Of a stretch of 22,621 nt of DNA, positions 15,232-22,621 are shown piece after piece. How positions within the stretch are numbered: position 1 is the first letter of the stretch; each line of letters opens with the position of its first letter. The DNA comes from JAAYZQ01 sp034428935 (GTDB lineage: Bacteria > Chloroflexota > Anaerolineae > JAAYZQ01): the NCBI GenBank assembly GCA_034428935.1, contig DAOUHB010000140.1, positions 1 to 22,621 of the forward strand. The letters are read 5' to 3'. A program made the translations under genes and the position numbers. Under the pieces are notes generated by a model, which saw nothing but the letters and a program-made list of their open reading frames with translations, made no database searches and was not told the origin of the DNA.

Positions 15232-15255
15232 CCGTCACACTTTTGGCACAAAAAC

Positions 15256-15284
15256 TTGACGCCCGTACGCTTATATGTTATAAT
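15256..15284 (+). promoter_or_regulatory. Strong promoter for rho
   Basis: TTGACG (15256-15261), a 17-base spacer and perfect TATAAT (15279-15284), with TG one base upstream of the -10. Predicted start near 15291. Confidence 0.85.
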
Positions 15285-15290
15285 CCGCTG

Positions 15291-15665
15291 GCCTGTGAAA
15301 TCTGAAAGGTCCTCCTTACCATTGGCCACATCGGATCTACTGACGGGCTGTTTCTCGGGCGCAACATTGGCGACGGGATAGGCTCTGGGATGGATCGAAC
15401 ATCTTGCGAGTAGTGCTGCTTGCCGCAGACGCAGACCCAGTGCCTGTGAGGTAACGTCCTTTCCGCGGACGTTGTTGCAGGTCAAGTTATGGAGGCTCTC
15501 ATTGGGGCATCGCCTGCCCCGCGATAAAACAAGGAACGTACCCGGTCACCCGATGATCCGGGGATCATATCGGCGGTTCAGATTCTGCTTCTGCCCCGAC
15601 GAACCGCACTGCCCTCAAGGGCTGAAGTTGGCACCCGCCGAGCATGTCTGGCACGGAGGAACAGA
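15291..15665 (+). promoter_or_regulatory. rho: Long structured rho leader
   Basis: About 375 untranslated bases separate the promoter from the rho start. Local hairpins include AACGTCC/GGACGTT, GGGGCA/TGCCCC, CCGAT-GATC/GATC-ATCGG around a CGGG loop, and CGGTTC/GAACCG. rho is autoregulated through leader attenuation in other bacteria, so a similar role is plausible here. I see no known riboswitch or T-box motif and no convincing leader peptide. Confidence 0.55.
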
Positions 15666-16916
15666 GTGAACATTGCTGAGCTTGAAAGCAAAACGATGCC
15701 CGAGCTATTAGAGCTCGCACGTGAAATGGATATCAGCGGCTTTAGCCGCCTCAAGAAACACGAGCTGACCATGCGCCTCCTACAGGCCCAGGCCGAAAGC
15801 CAGGGTCTGCTCTTCGGTGGTGGCATCCTGGACGTCGTGTCGGATGGCATCGGGTTCCTGCGCTCGGGCGATCTGCTGCCCAGCCCCGACGACATCTATG
15901 TCTCGCAGTCGCAGATTCGGCGGTTCGGTCTGCGGGCGGGCGACACGGTCATCGGGCAGGTTCGACCCCCGAAAGAGAACGAGAAATACTTTGGGCTCTT
16001 GCGCGTCGAGGCGGTCAACAACGTGGATCCCGAGCAGGCCAAGCGCCGGCCGTGGTTCGATCGGCTGACGCCCATCTTTCCCAGGGAACAGCTCAAGTTA
16101 GAGTCGGGGCAGTTTCCGCTGTCCACACGCCTGCTGGACATCCTGGCGCCCATTGGCCGCGGGCAGCGCGGGCTCATCGTCTCGCCGCCCAAGGCAGGCA
16201 AGACCACCATCCTGAAACAGATCGCCAACGGCATCACCTCTAACCACACCAACCTGCATCTCATGGTCGTCCTCATCGGCGAGCGGCCCGAGGAAGTGAC
16301 CGACATGGCCCGCTCGGTGGAAGCCGAAGTGATGGCCGCCACGTTTGACGAGCCTGTGCAGCACCACGTCAGGGTTGCCGAGATGGCCCTGGAGCGCGCC
16401 AAGCGCCTGGTAGAAATCGGGCAAGACGTCGTCATCCTGGCCGACTCGATCACCCGGCTGGCGCGGGCCTACAACCTGGTGGTGCCGCCCAGCGGCCGGA
16501 CCCTGTCGGGTGGTATCGACCCCGCCGCCCTCTATCCGCCCAAGCGCTTTTTCGGCGCCGCGCGGAACATCGAGGAGGGGGGCAGCCTGACCATCATTGC
16601 CACTTGCCTGGTCGACACCGGCAGCCGCATGGACGACGTGATCTACGAGGAGTTCAAGGGCACCGGCAACATGGAGATGCACCTCAACCGCAAGCTCGCC
16701 GACCGGCGGCTCTTCCCGGCCATCGACATCGAGCGCTCCAGCACGCGGCGCGAGGAGCTGCTCCTCGACAAGGACACGCTGGCCCGGGTATGGACCCTGC
16801 GGCGCATGATCGATGCCCTGGGTGGCGGAGCCGACGCCGTCGAGCCGGTGCTTTCGCGCCTGTCCAAGACCCGCAGCAACGCCGACTTTCTTTCTACCCT
16901 GAACCGAGAAGTGTAG
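15666..16916 (+). CDS. rho: Transcription termination factor Rho
   Basis: A hexameric RNA-dependent ATPase that ends transcription. The 416 residues contain an N-terminal helical domain (1-45), a cold-shock-like RNA-binding domain (about 50-125; GDLLPSPDDIYVS and FGLRAGDTVIG), Walker A SPPKAGKTT (173-181, Lys179), Walker B VVILADS (255-261), the Q-loop LSGGIDPAALYPPKRFFGAAR (280-300) and the R-loop KGTGNMEM (331-338). It is compact, lacking the long disordered insertions found in some GC-rich phyla. The start is GTG with GGAGG six bases before it. It is complete and almost certainly functional. Confidence 0.98.
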   Translation: MNIAELESKTMPELLELAREMDISGFSRLKKHELTMRLLQAQAESQGLLFGGGILDVVSDGIGFLRSGDLLPSPDDIYVSQSQIRRFGLRAGDTVIGQVRPPKENEKYFGLLRVEAVNNVDPEQAKRRPWFDRLTPIFPREQLKLESGQFPLSTRLLDILAPIGRGQRGLIVSPPKAGKTTILKQIANGITSNHTNLHLMVVLIGERPEEVTDMARSVEAEVMAATFDEPVQHHVRVAEMALERAKRLVEIGQDVVILADSITRLARAYNLVVPPSGRTLSGGIDPAALYPPKRFFGAARNIEEGGSLTIIATCLVDTGSRMDDVIYEEFKGTGNMEMHLNRKLADRRLFPAIDIERSSTRREELLLDKDTLARVWTLRRMIDALGGGADAVEPVLSRLSKTRSNADFLSTLNREV

Positions 16917-16920
16917 GCAA

Positions 16921-16958
16921 AGGGGCAGGCCGTTTTGCCTGCTGCCTGGCCGCCTTTT
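16921..16958 (+). terminator. Possible rho terminator
   Basis: GCAGGC (16925-16930) pairs with GCCTGC (16937-16942) around CGTTTT, and a short TTTT follows at 16955-16958. Alternative pairing AGGCAAA/TTTGCCT is also possible. Moderate strength. Confidence 0.45.
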
Positions 16959-16995
16959 GTGGGTGAAAGGGCTTTATCACCTGGCCGTCCCTGAT

Positions 16996-17024
16996 TTGGC
17001 AGGGTAGCGGTTCTATGGTATACT
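16996..17024 (+). promoter_or_regulatory. Promoter for LysM/M23 peptidase gene
   Basis: TTGGCA (16996-17001), a 17-base spacer and TATACT (17019-17024) preceded by TGG. The leader is about 40 nt. Confidence 0.8.
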
Positions 17025-17070
17025 GATCCCACTGCAATAATGGCGTGCAGTCCACTTCGGGAGTGAATGC

Positions 17071-18324
17071 ATGATCGAATCGCAGTCCAAATTCCCTGCG
17101 CGGGACGGTGCGCGGGTGGCAAATGGGATCAAGTACCGGAGAGCCGTTTCTTCGATCAAGACCCGAATCCACGGTTGGCACTTGACTGCAAAGGGAGCGC
17201 GGGCGGCGCACCTTGCCGGGGACTGTGCGTCTGCGTTGCGCAGCGTCCTGACGGACCTTCAACTCCTGCCTCACCTATCACGAGTCCTGACCGCCGCCGG
17301 AGCCGGGCTTCGCGACGGCTCGCTTTTCGGGCGTATTGCCCTCCACCTGGTCGTCGTCTTTTTGGCCCTGGGAGTGGTCGTCATCGCCCAGGTCAGCCTG
17401 CCCGAGGTGGATTTTCTCCTCCCCACCCCCACCCCGGCGCCCGAGCTGGGGGCCCGAACCGTCACAACCATGACCACGAACCGGGGGGTCGCTCGCACGG
17501 CGGGCGGTGCCTCGCTCCTCTTTCCCGCGCCCGTCGCCCACACCGAGCGCACCGAGCGCGAGCGGATGCAGGTCATCACCTACACGGTGCAGCCCAACGA
17601 CAACGTGTGGGCCATCGCCCAGGGCTATGGCCTGAAGGCCGAGACGGTCCTGTGGGCCAATCCCAAGGTCGAGAGCTCGCCCGACCTGTTGAGCGTGGGC
17701 CAGGTGCTGGTGATTCCCCCCGTGGACGGCATCTATTACACAGTGAAGAACGGCGACACGGTGGAAAAGCTGGCCAAGACCTACGAGACGACCGTGGAAA
17801 AGATCGTGGGCAGCGAGCTCAACGCCCTGGAAGAGCCCTACACGCTGACCCCCGGCCAGCAGGTCATGCTGCCCGACGGCCGCAAGAAGGTGACCATCGC
17901 CGCGGCCAGCAACTACTATCCCATGACCAAGGTGGGCAAGGCGCCCGCCGGAGCGCCCACGGGCTCGGGCAAGTTCGCCTGGCCAACGCAGGGTTACCTG
18001 AGCCAGCGGTACTGGAGCGGCCACCAGGCCATCGACATTGCCAACCGCATCGGGGTGCCCATCCGGGCTGCCGACACCGGCTACGTGCTGCTGGCCGGCC
18101 GCGACACGTGGGGCTATGGCAACCAGGTGCTCATCGACCACGGCAACGGCTACGTGACGCGCTATGCCCACCTGGACAAGATCCACGTCAAGGCCGGCGA
18201 CTCGGTGGAAAAGAACCAGCAGATCGGCACCATGGGCAACACGGGCCGCTCCACCGGGCCGCACCTGCACTTTGAGGTCATCTATAACGGCGTGCGGCGC
18301 AACCCCCAGGGCTTTTTGCCCTAG
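17071..18324 (+). CDS. LysM-domain M23 peptidoglycan endopeptidase
   Basis: 417 residues. A basic cytoplasmic N-terminal region of about 85 residues precedes one membrane anchor (about 88-109), then a Pro/Thr linker. Two LysM peptidoglycan-binding repeats follow (about 169-217, YTVQPNDNVWAIA, and 221-268, YYTVKNGDTVEKLA), then a zinc M23 domain (about 314-410) with GHQAID (His318, Asp322), YAHLDK (His367) and PHLHFEV (His398, His400). It would cut cell-wall cross-links or activate amidases from outside the membrane; all the catalytic residues are present. GGGAG eight bases upstream supports the ATG. The long N-terminal cytoplasmic region is longer than usual and its role is unclear. Confidence 0.93.
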   Translation: MIESQSKFPARDGARVANGIKYRRAVSSIKTRIHGWHLTAKGARAAHLAGDCASALRSVLTDLQLLPHLSRVLTAAGAGLRDGSLFGRIALHLVVVFLALGVVVIAQVSLPEVDFLLPTPTPAPELGARTVTTMTTNRGVARTAGGASLLFPAPVAHTERTERERMQVITYTVQPNDNVWAIAQGYGLKAETVLWANPKVESSPDLLSVGQVLVIPPVDGIYYTVKNGDTVEKLAKTYETTVEKIVGSELNALEEPYTLTPGQQVMLPDGRKKVTIAAASNYYPMTKVGKAPAGAPTGSGKFAWPTQGYLSQRYWSGHQAIDIANRIGVPIRAADTGYVLLAGRDTWGYGNQVLIDHGNGYVTRYAHLDKIHVKAGDSVEKNQQIGTMGNTGRSTGPHLHFEVIYNGVRRNPQGFLP

Positions 18325-18369
18325 CGGCTGCCGGAGAAGGCTTCGGAAGCCTACAAGAAGAGAGCTACA

Positions 18370-18399
18370 CGGGCGCGAGGAAACTCGCGCCCGTTTTTT
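18370..18399 (+). terminator. Strong intrinsic terminator of M23 gene
   Basis: Perfect 10-bp stem CGGGCGCGAG/CTCGCGCCCG with a GAAA tetraloop followed by six T. Confidence 0.95.
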
Positions 18400-18414
18400 A
18401 ATGTCAAAGGAGGA

Positions 18415-18432
18415 CCCGGCCAGGAGGCCGGG
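18415..18432 (-). terminator. Hairpin downstream of gdhA
   Basis: CCCGGCC/GGCCGGG 7-bp stem with a 4-base loop. On the minus strand it is followed by TCCTCCTTTG, a weak T-rich tract. It is the likely end of the gatB-gdhA transcript. Confidence 0.45.
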
Positions 18433-18450
18433 GATCGACGGCTACATCCC

Positions 18451-18474
18451 GGTGCGTTGCACGTGCGACGCACC
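18451..18474. repeat. 24-bp near-perfect palindrome 3' of gdhA
   Basis: GGTGCGT-TGCACGTGCG-ACGCACC is symmetric about GCACGTGC with a single mismatched pair. It could be part of the gdhA terminator structure or a dimeric-protein binding site. Confidence 0.6.
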
Positions 18475-18501
18475 TGATCTGGATCCCACCCTGGCTCGAG
18501 T

Positions 18502-19758
18502 TTAGACCCAGCCCCGGAGCTTCATGGCCTCGGCCACGCGGGCCACGGCGACGACGTAGGCGCCCATGCGGTTGTTGACCCCGTGCTCCCCGGCCGCCTG
18601 GTGCACCGCGCGAAAGGCGGCCGTCATCTTCTTGTCGAGGCGCTGGTGCACGTCGGCCTCGTCCCAGTAATAGTCGTAGGCGTTCTGCACCTGCTCAAAG
18701 TACGACACCGTCACCCCGCCGGCGTTGCACAAAAAGTCGGGGATGACGTACACCCCGTTCCGGTACAGGATCTGGTCGGCGGCCGGCGTGGTGGGGCCGT
18801 TGGCCAGCTCGGCCACGATGCGGGCCTTGACCTGGCCGGCGTTCCACTCGCCGATCTGGTTCTCCAGGGCGGCGGGTACGAGGACGTCCACGTTCAGCTC
18901 CAGGATCTCCTCGTTGCTGACCGGCCTGGCCTCGGCGCAGCAGCGATAGGTGGCCACGGTCCCCTCCTGGTTCTTCCAGGCCAGCACCTCGTCGAAATTC
19001 AGGCCGTGGGGGGCGTGGACGCCGCCGCGCGAGTCGGACACGGCCACCACCCTGGCGCCAAACATCTCGCTCACCAGCTTGTGGGCGTATTGCCCGGCGT
19101 TGCCATAGCCCTGAATGGCGACGGTGGCCTCCGACATGTCGAGGTCCAGGCAGCCTGCCGCCTCGCGGATGCAGCACATGCCGCCCCGGGCCGTCGCGTC
19201 GCCGCGGCCCGCCGAGCCGCCCAGGGGGATGGGCTTGCCGGTGATGACCCCGGGCACGTTGTAGCCGCGCATGACGCTGTACTCGTCCATCATCCAGGCC
19301 ATGATCTGGGGCGTGGTGTAGACGTCGGGGGCGGGCACGTCGGTCTCTTCGCCGATGTAATGGCCCACGGCGCGGATGTAGGCGCGGCTGAGGCGCTCCA
19401 TCTCGCCCTCCGACAGGTCCTTGGGGTTGCAGATGATGCCGCCCTTGCCGCCGCCCAGGGGAATGTCCACCACGGCCGTCTTCCAGGTCATCCAGGCCGC
19501 CAGGGCGCGGACGGTGTCGATGGTCTCGTCGGGGTGAAAGCGGAGACCGCCCTTGGTGGGGCCCCGCGAGTCGTTGTACTGGACGCGAAAGCCCTTGAAC
19601 ACCTTGATGGAGCCGTTGTCCATGCGGACGGGCATGGTAACGTGGAACTCGCGGCGCGGCCAGCGCAGCAGCTCGTGGACGGCGGGCTCCAGGCCCATGA
19701 TGCGGGCCGCCTGGTCCAGTTGGGCCTGCGCCATCTCGAAGGGGTTGATCTCGCTCAT
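18502..19758 (-). CDS. gdhA: Glutamate dehydrogenase (Glu/Leu/Phe/Val family)
   Basis: Interconverts glutamate with 2-oxoglutarate and ammonia. 418 residues, typical of the hexameric short form. Visible motifs: KGGLRFHP (69-76), IPLGGGKGGI (99-108, catalytic Lys105), PAPDVYT (142-148, Asp145) and the nucleotide-binding turn GYGNAG (217-222). The acidic residue in VSDSRGG (Asp242), at the end of the second strand, favours NAD over NADP, but that is an inference. GAGGT lies about seven bases before the ATG. The 68-nt gap after gatB holds no obvious promoter, so the two are likely co-transcribed. Confidence 0.95.
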   Translation of the reverse strand: MSEINPFEMAQAQLDQAARIMGLEPAVHELLRWPRREFHVTMPVRMDNGSIKVFKGFRVQYNDSRGPTKGGLRFHPDETIDTVRALAAWMTWKTAVVDIPLGGGKGGIICNPKDLSEGEMERLSRAYIRAVGHYIGEETDVPAPDVYTTPQIMAWMMDEYSVMRGYNVPGVITGKPIPLGGSAGRGDATARGGMCCIREAAGCLDLDMSEATVAIQGYGNAGQYAHKLVSEMFGARVVAVSDSRGGVHAPHGLNFDEVLAWKNQEGTVATYRCCAEARPVSNEEILELNVDVLVPAALENQIGEWNAGQVKARIVAELANGPTTPAADQILYRNGVYVIPDFLCNAGGVTVSYFEQVQNAYDYYWDEADVHQRLDKKMTAAFRAVHQAAGEHGVNNRMGAYVVAVARVAEAMKLRGWV

Positions 19759-19826
19759 CGTCTTACCTCATTGCGAATCGTCTGACCGGCCCTCGCAGCA
19801 CAGGCCACGGAAACCAGGCCGCCCGG

Positions 19827-21272
19827 CTACTCCTTCAGCCTCTCCTCGACGAGCGCCACGACGACCTGCGGGTTGGCCTTGCCCCGCGTGGCGCGCATCA
19901 CCTGGCCGACGAACCACTGGGCGAGCGTCTGCTTGCCGGCGCGGTAGCTGGCCACCTCGTCCGGGTGGGCCAGGAGAACCTCGTCCACCACCCGGGCCAG
20001 CGCGTCCTCGTCGGACACCTGGGCCAGGCCCTGTTCCTGGACGACGGCGGCCGCGCCCTTGCCCGTGGCAAACATGGTCGCCAGGGCGGCCTTGCCGCTG
20101 TTGGCCGTCACCTTGCCGCCCTCCACCAGGGCGACCAACTCGGCCAGGTCGGCCGGCGCCACGCGAGCCTGCCCGACGTCGCTGCCCGACTCTTTCAGCA
20201 GCCGGAACAGCTCGCCGCCGATCCAGTTGGCCACGCTGCGGGCGGGCACGTTGCGCGGGCGGGCAGCCGTGGCCGCCGCCTCAAAGTAGTCGGCCACCTC
20301 GCGGTCCTCGGCCAGGATGGCCGCGTCGGTCTCGGGCAGGCCATAGTCGGCCGTGAACCGCCGGCGCCGCTCGTCGGGCAGCTCGGGCAGCCCGGCGGCG
20401 ATCTCGGCCAGCCACTCGGGCGAGACGTGGAGGGGCGGCAGGTCGGGCTCGGGGAAGTAGCGATAGTCCTCCGACTCTTCCTTGGCCCGCTGCTCCACGG
20501 TGCGGCCCCGGGCCTCGTCCCAGCCCATGGTCACCTGGCGCACCGCCTCGCCGGCGGCCAGGCAGCGCCCCTGGCGGGTGATCTCGTATTCGAGGGCCTG
20601 CTTGACGGCCCGGAACGAGTTCAGGTTCTTGACCTCCACCTTGGTGCCCAGGGCCTCGCTGCCCGCCGGCCGCAGCGAGACGTTGGCCTCGCAGCGCATG
20701 GCGCCCTTTTCCATGTCGGCCGTGGAGACGCCCAGGGTGCGCAGGATGCTGCGCAGGCGGGTCAGGTATTGGCGGGCCTCCTCGGGCGTGCGGATGTCGG
20801 GCTCGGTGACGATCTCGATGAGGGGCAGGCCGGCGCGGTTCAGGTCCACCAGGCTGTGGTCGCCGGCGTGAAACAGCTTGGCCGTGTCCTCCTCCAGGTG
20901 CACGCGCCGGATGCGGATGCGCCGCGGCGCGCCCGCCTCGTCCTCGATCTCCAGCCAGCCGTCGAGGCACAGGGGCAGCTCGAACATGCTGATCTGGTAG
21001 CCCTTGGGCAGGTCGGGGTAGAAATAGTTCTTGCGAGCAAAGACGGCGTCGGAGGCGATGCGGCAGTTGAGGGCCAGGCCCACCAGGATGGTCTGCTCCA
21101 CGGCGCGGCGGTTGGCCACCGGCAGTGCGCCGGGCAATCCCAGGCAGGTGGGGCACACGTTGCTGTTGGGGGGCGCGCCAAAGGCCTCGGCGCTGCAGCC
21201 GCAAAACATCTTGGAACGGGTCAACAACTGGGCATGGACCTCCATGCCCACGACTGCTTCGTATCCTGTCAT
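19827..21272 (-). CDS. gatB: Asp-tRNA(Asn)/Glu-tRNA(Gln) amidotransferase subunit B
   Basis: Subunit of GatCAB, which turns misacylated Glu-tRNA(Gln) or Asp-tRNA(Asn) into the correct aminoacyl-tRNA. The 481 residues begin MTGYEAVVGMEVHAQL; the family signature LNRAGLPLIEIVTEPDI is at 144-160. Cys24, Cys26, Cys40 and Cys43 form the probable structural zinc site. The C-terminal helical YqeY-like domain (about 330-481) recognises tRNA. I start at 21272 rather than 66 nt upstream because the family begins at this sequence and GGGAG precedes it. gatA and gatC are not in the window. Confidence 0.96.
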   Translation of the reverse strand: MTGYEAVVGMEVHAQLLTRSKMFCGCSAEAFGAPPNSNVCPTCLGLPGALPVANRRAVEQTILVGLALNCRIASDAVFARKNYFYPDLPKGYQISMFELPLCLDGWLEIEDEAGAPRRIRIRRVHLEEDTAKLFHAGDHSLVDLNRAGLPLIEIVTEPDIRTPEEARQYLTRLRSILRTLGVSTADMEKGAMRCEANVSLRPAGSEALGTKVEVKNLNSFRAVKQALEYEITRQGRCLAAGEAVRQVTMGWDEARGRTVEQRAKEESEDYRYFPEPDLPPLHVSPEWLAEIAAGLPELPDERRRRFTADYGLPETDAAILAEDREVADYFEAAATAARPRNVPARSVANWIGGELFRLLKESGSDVGQARVAPADLAELVALVEGGKVTANSGKAALATMFATGKGAAAVVQEQGLAQVSDEDALARVVDEVLLAHPDEVASYRAGKQTLAQWFVGQVMRATRGKANPQVVVALVEERLKE

Positions 21273-21326
21273 GGTTCTCCCGCGGGTGTGCAGGGTGTTG
21301 CTCCCTTCCACGTGATCGTGGGCCCC

Positions 21327-21355
21327 ATTATAGCACAACTCCGGCCCGGCGACAA
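21327..21355 (-). promoter_or_regulatory. Promoter for gatB(-gdhA)
   Basis: Minus strand TTGTCG (21350-21355), a 17-base spacer and perfect TATAAT (21327-21332) with a TGC extension. It gives a leader of about 48 nt. Divergent from the tRNA-Pro promoter. Confidence 0.75.
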
Positions 21356-21386
21356 CGCTCCCGCGGCGATGTGGAGCGCCTCCAGT

Positions 21387-21415
21387 TTGACCTTTCCCCC
21401 CACCTGCAGTATACT
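21387..21415 (+). promoter_or_regulatory. tRNA-Pro promoter
   Basis: TTGACC (21387-21392), a 17-base spacer and TATACT (21410-21415). Transcription should start only one to three bases before the mature tRNA 5' end. Confidence 0.85.
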
Positions 21416-21423
21416 ATCGCCCA

Positions 21424-21497
21424 CGGGGCGTAGCGCAGACCGGCAGCGCGCTTGGTTTGGGACCAAGAAGTCGTCAGTTCAAATCTGACCGCCCCGA
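21424..21497 (+). tRNA. tRNA-Pro (anticodon UGG)
   Basis: A complete 74-nt cloverleaf. The acceptor stem is CGGGGCG/CGCCCCG with discriminator A, the D-stem GCGC/GCGC, the anticodon stem CTTGG/CCAAG around TTTGGGA (anticodon TGG at 21458-21460), and the T-arm GTCAG-TTCAAAT-CTGAC. The unusual C1-G72 pair is characteristic of bacterial tRNA-Pro. The CCA tail is not encoded (CCT follows). UGG can read most Pro codons by wobble. It is followed by an intrinsic terminator. Confidence 0.98.
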
Positions 21498-21519
21498 CCT
21501 TTTTGTTTCGCAGCCGAGC

Positions 21520-21568
21520 GCACAAGGGCCGGGACTGAGCATGACTCAGTCCCGGCCCTTGTGCTTTT
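21520..21568 (+). terminator. tRNA-Pro terminator (20-bp stem)
   Basis: Perfect 20-bp inverted repeat (21520-21539 with 21545-21564), a 5-base loop, then TTTT. It also lies directly after the minus-strand methyltransferase stop and may end that transcript too. Confidence 0.9.
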
Positions 21569-21573
21569 CCCAC

Positions 21574-22338
21574 CTATTTGTATTGGACGTTCCGTTTCTT
21601 TTGCGAGCAAACAACTTGCATCAGATGATCCTCGGATGCCGGGATCGCGACGTCGTATCCTCCATAAGCGGCCAGGATCTCGAGCCCGCGTTCGTGAAGA
21701 ATATCCTCGAGTTCTTTGAGCGTGTACAGCCGGGTTCCGACGGCGTCCGTAGGCGGGAAGTCGTCGGCGATGGGCTCCAGGGTTTCCCCGAACCTGAGCA
21801 CGTGGCTCTGGTAGATCATGCGAGACGTATCGGCGTTCCACTGCAGGTCAGCCAGGGAAAGCGACCGCTGCCCCGCTTCCCAATGTCGTTTGGGGAAATG
21901 TTTCCTGGCATGAGCAGCACTGCACACACCCATGAGGTGCTTCCCGCCCACGCACAATGCGCGCCCGATGACATCAAACAGCTTCAGGTTCTCTTTGTCG
22001 GTCTCAAAATAGCCAATGGCCCCGTCGGCCATGTTCAGCACGACGTCGAACTCGTCTTCGAACGCCACGCTTCGCACGTCAGCCTGGAGGAACTCGACCG
22101 GCAGGTTTTCCTGCCCTGCCGTAGAGCGAGCATCGGCGATGTAGGCGGGTGTGACGTCGACCCCCACGACGGAATATCCTCGGCGCGCCAATTCCAGCGC
22201 ATGCCTCCCAAAGCCGCACGCCAGGTCAAGGACGCGCTCGTCGCCGCGCAAGCAGAGCGCGTCGACTATAAAATCCACCTCTTCGCAGGTGTGCTCCACC
22301 CATGACATGGCCTTGATGTCCAGCGACCAGTCGCTCAT
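21574..22338 (-). CDS. Class I SAM-dependent methyltransferase
   Basis: 254 residues with a Rossmann methyltransferase core: motif I VLDLACGFGRHAL (36-48), Asp61 closing the second strand (VVGVDVTP) and QADV (86-89). The post-core part (HWEAGQRSLSLADLQWN, YTLKELEDILHERGLEILAAYGGYD) is like the UbiE/small-molecule type of methyltransferase; the substrate is unknown. It is cytoplasmic, with no extra domain. The start has AGGAG ten bases upstream. It follows the small upstream ORF by 55 nt and ends next to the tRNA terminator. Confidence 0.9.
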   Translation of the reverse strand: MSDWSLDIKAMSWVEHTCEEVDFIVDALCLRGDERVLDLACGFGRHALELARRGYSVVGVDVTPAYIADARSTAGQENLPVEFLQADVRSVAFEDEFDVVLNMADGAIGYFETDKENLKLFDVIGRALCVGGKHLMGVCSAAHARKHFPKRHWEAGQRSLSLADLQWNADTSRMIYQSHVLRFGETLEPIADDFPPTDAVGTRLYTLKELEDILHERGLEILAAYGGYDVAIPASEDHLMQVVCSQKKRNVQYK

Positions 22339-22371
22339 TGTCCTCGGTCTCCTCGATCCCGAAAGTCGCGC

Positions 22372-22387
22372 ACCGCCGTCCGGCGGT
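22372..22387. other. Small hairpin between the last two genes
   Basis: ACCGCC/GGCGGT with a GTCC loop, 6-bp stem, no T-tract, lying 7 bp after the stop of the 64-residue ORF. A weak or no terminator. Confidence 0.3.
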
Positions 22388-22393
22388 CGACGT

Positions 22394-22588
22394 TCAGCAC
22401 CCGCCCTGCTCCAGCGCCTCGGCCGGCAAGGCTTCGACCAGCCCCTCTTTGGCTGTAGCCAACAACTGCCTGGAAACGATAGGAGAGAACCTGAAATCTG
22501 CTTGCAGCACGTGGAGAAAAGCAGCCTTCGGCGTCTTGCCCGCCAGCCGGCCCAAAATCATTGCCCGAGACACCTGTCTGTCCTCCAT
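22394..22588 (-). CDS. Small protein of unknown function (possible DUF1670-like N-terminus)
   Basis: 64 residues beginning MEDRQVSRAMILGRLAGKTP, helical and amphipathic, with LHVLQADFRFSPIVSRQLL in the middle. The arrangement (a short basic helix, then a longer one ending near AKEGLVEAL) is reminiscent of the N-terminus of DUF1670-type proteins, but I cannot confirm this. If so, it would be a truncated remnant, since those proteins are much longer. The ATG at 22588 was chosen over one ten codons upstream because a -10 (22609-22614) and GAGGG lie between them. It ends LEQGGC. Confidence 0.5.
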   Translation of the reverse strand: MEDRQVSRAMILGRLAGKTPKAAFLHVLQADFRFSPIVSRQLLATAKEGLVEALPAEALEQGGC

Positions 22589-22608
22589 TTGCCCTCGGCT
22601 TCTCCCCG

Positions 22609-22617
22609 ATTTTAGCA
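22609..22617 (-). promoter_or_regulatory. Extended -10 for the 64-residue ORF
   Basis: Minus strand TGCTAAAAT, TGn plus a 5/6 -10. Any -35 lies outside the window. Confidence 0.45.
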
Positions 22618-22621
22618 CTTT

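Noticed and set aside
1..22621. CRISPR arrays, insertion sequences, prophage or toxin-antitoxin modules
   Set aside because: No regularly spaced repeats, transposase/integrase motifs or paired small ORFs of that kind were seen on either strand.

Overview
The window looks like chromosomal DNA from a GC-rich, free-living bacterium. The best guess is a Chloroflexota member (Anaerolineae/Caldilineae-like). The reasons are gene content and style: a short nuoB-nuoCD-nuoI cluster with a fused NuoCD, a TMEM260/DUF2723-type membrane protein, a flotillin/NfeD pair, class II fructose bisphosphatase as a stand-alone gene, several TTG starts, and GC-rich third codon positions. The phylum is an inference from gene content and was not tested. 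I see no transposase, integrase, CRISPR array or phage gene, so this reads mainly as a core/housekeeping segment.

Layout. 1-407 (minus): start of a flavoprotein-like oxidoreductase, overlapped by a small double-CxxC protein. 474-4720 (minus): nuoB, nuoCD and nuoI of respiratory complex I, followed by a PHP-domain phosphoesterase, driven by a perfect-consensus promoter. 4800-5196: non-coding, with a second strong promoter, several hairpins and a terminator; it may hold a small RNA or a long nuo leader. 5197-7400 (minus): NfeD-like membrane protein and flotillin, a membrane-microdomain pair. 7604-10219 (plus): a large DUF2723 membrane protein, probably a glycosyl/mannosyl transferase, apparently leaderless. 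10466-13399 (plus): two tandem paralogous B12-binding radical SAM proteins, both starting with TTG. 13400-14157: one probable small exported protein (minus), one doubtful small ORF, a hairpin and an orphan tRNA T-arm-like sequence. 14158-16916 (plus): glpX, then rho behind its own promoter and a 375-nt structured leader. 17071-18324 (plus): a LysM/M23 cell-wall peptidase with a textbook terminator. 18502-21272 (minus): gatB then gdhA, probably one transcript. 21424-21497 (plus): tRNA-Pro(UGG), divergent from gatB. 21574-22588 (minus): a class I methyltransferase and a small unknown protein.

The genes cover respiration, membrane organisation, envelope glycosylation/lipid chemistry, cell-wall remodelling, gluconeogenesis, transcription termination, nitrogen metabolism and tRNA amidation. 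Many have individually readable promoters. A recurrent extended -10 element (TGGTAxxxT or TGxTATxxT) is the most consistent regulatory signature. The least explained parts are the tandem radical SAM pair, the non-coding block upstream of nuoB, the HhH-like tail on NuoI and the long rho leader. I do not see convincing evidence for a wholly new multi-gene system.
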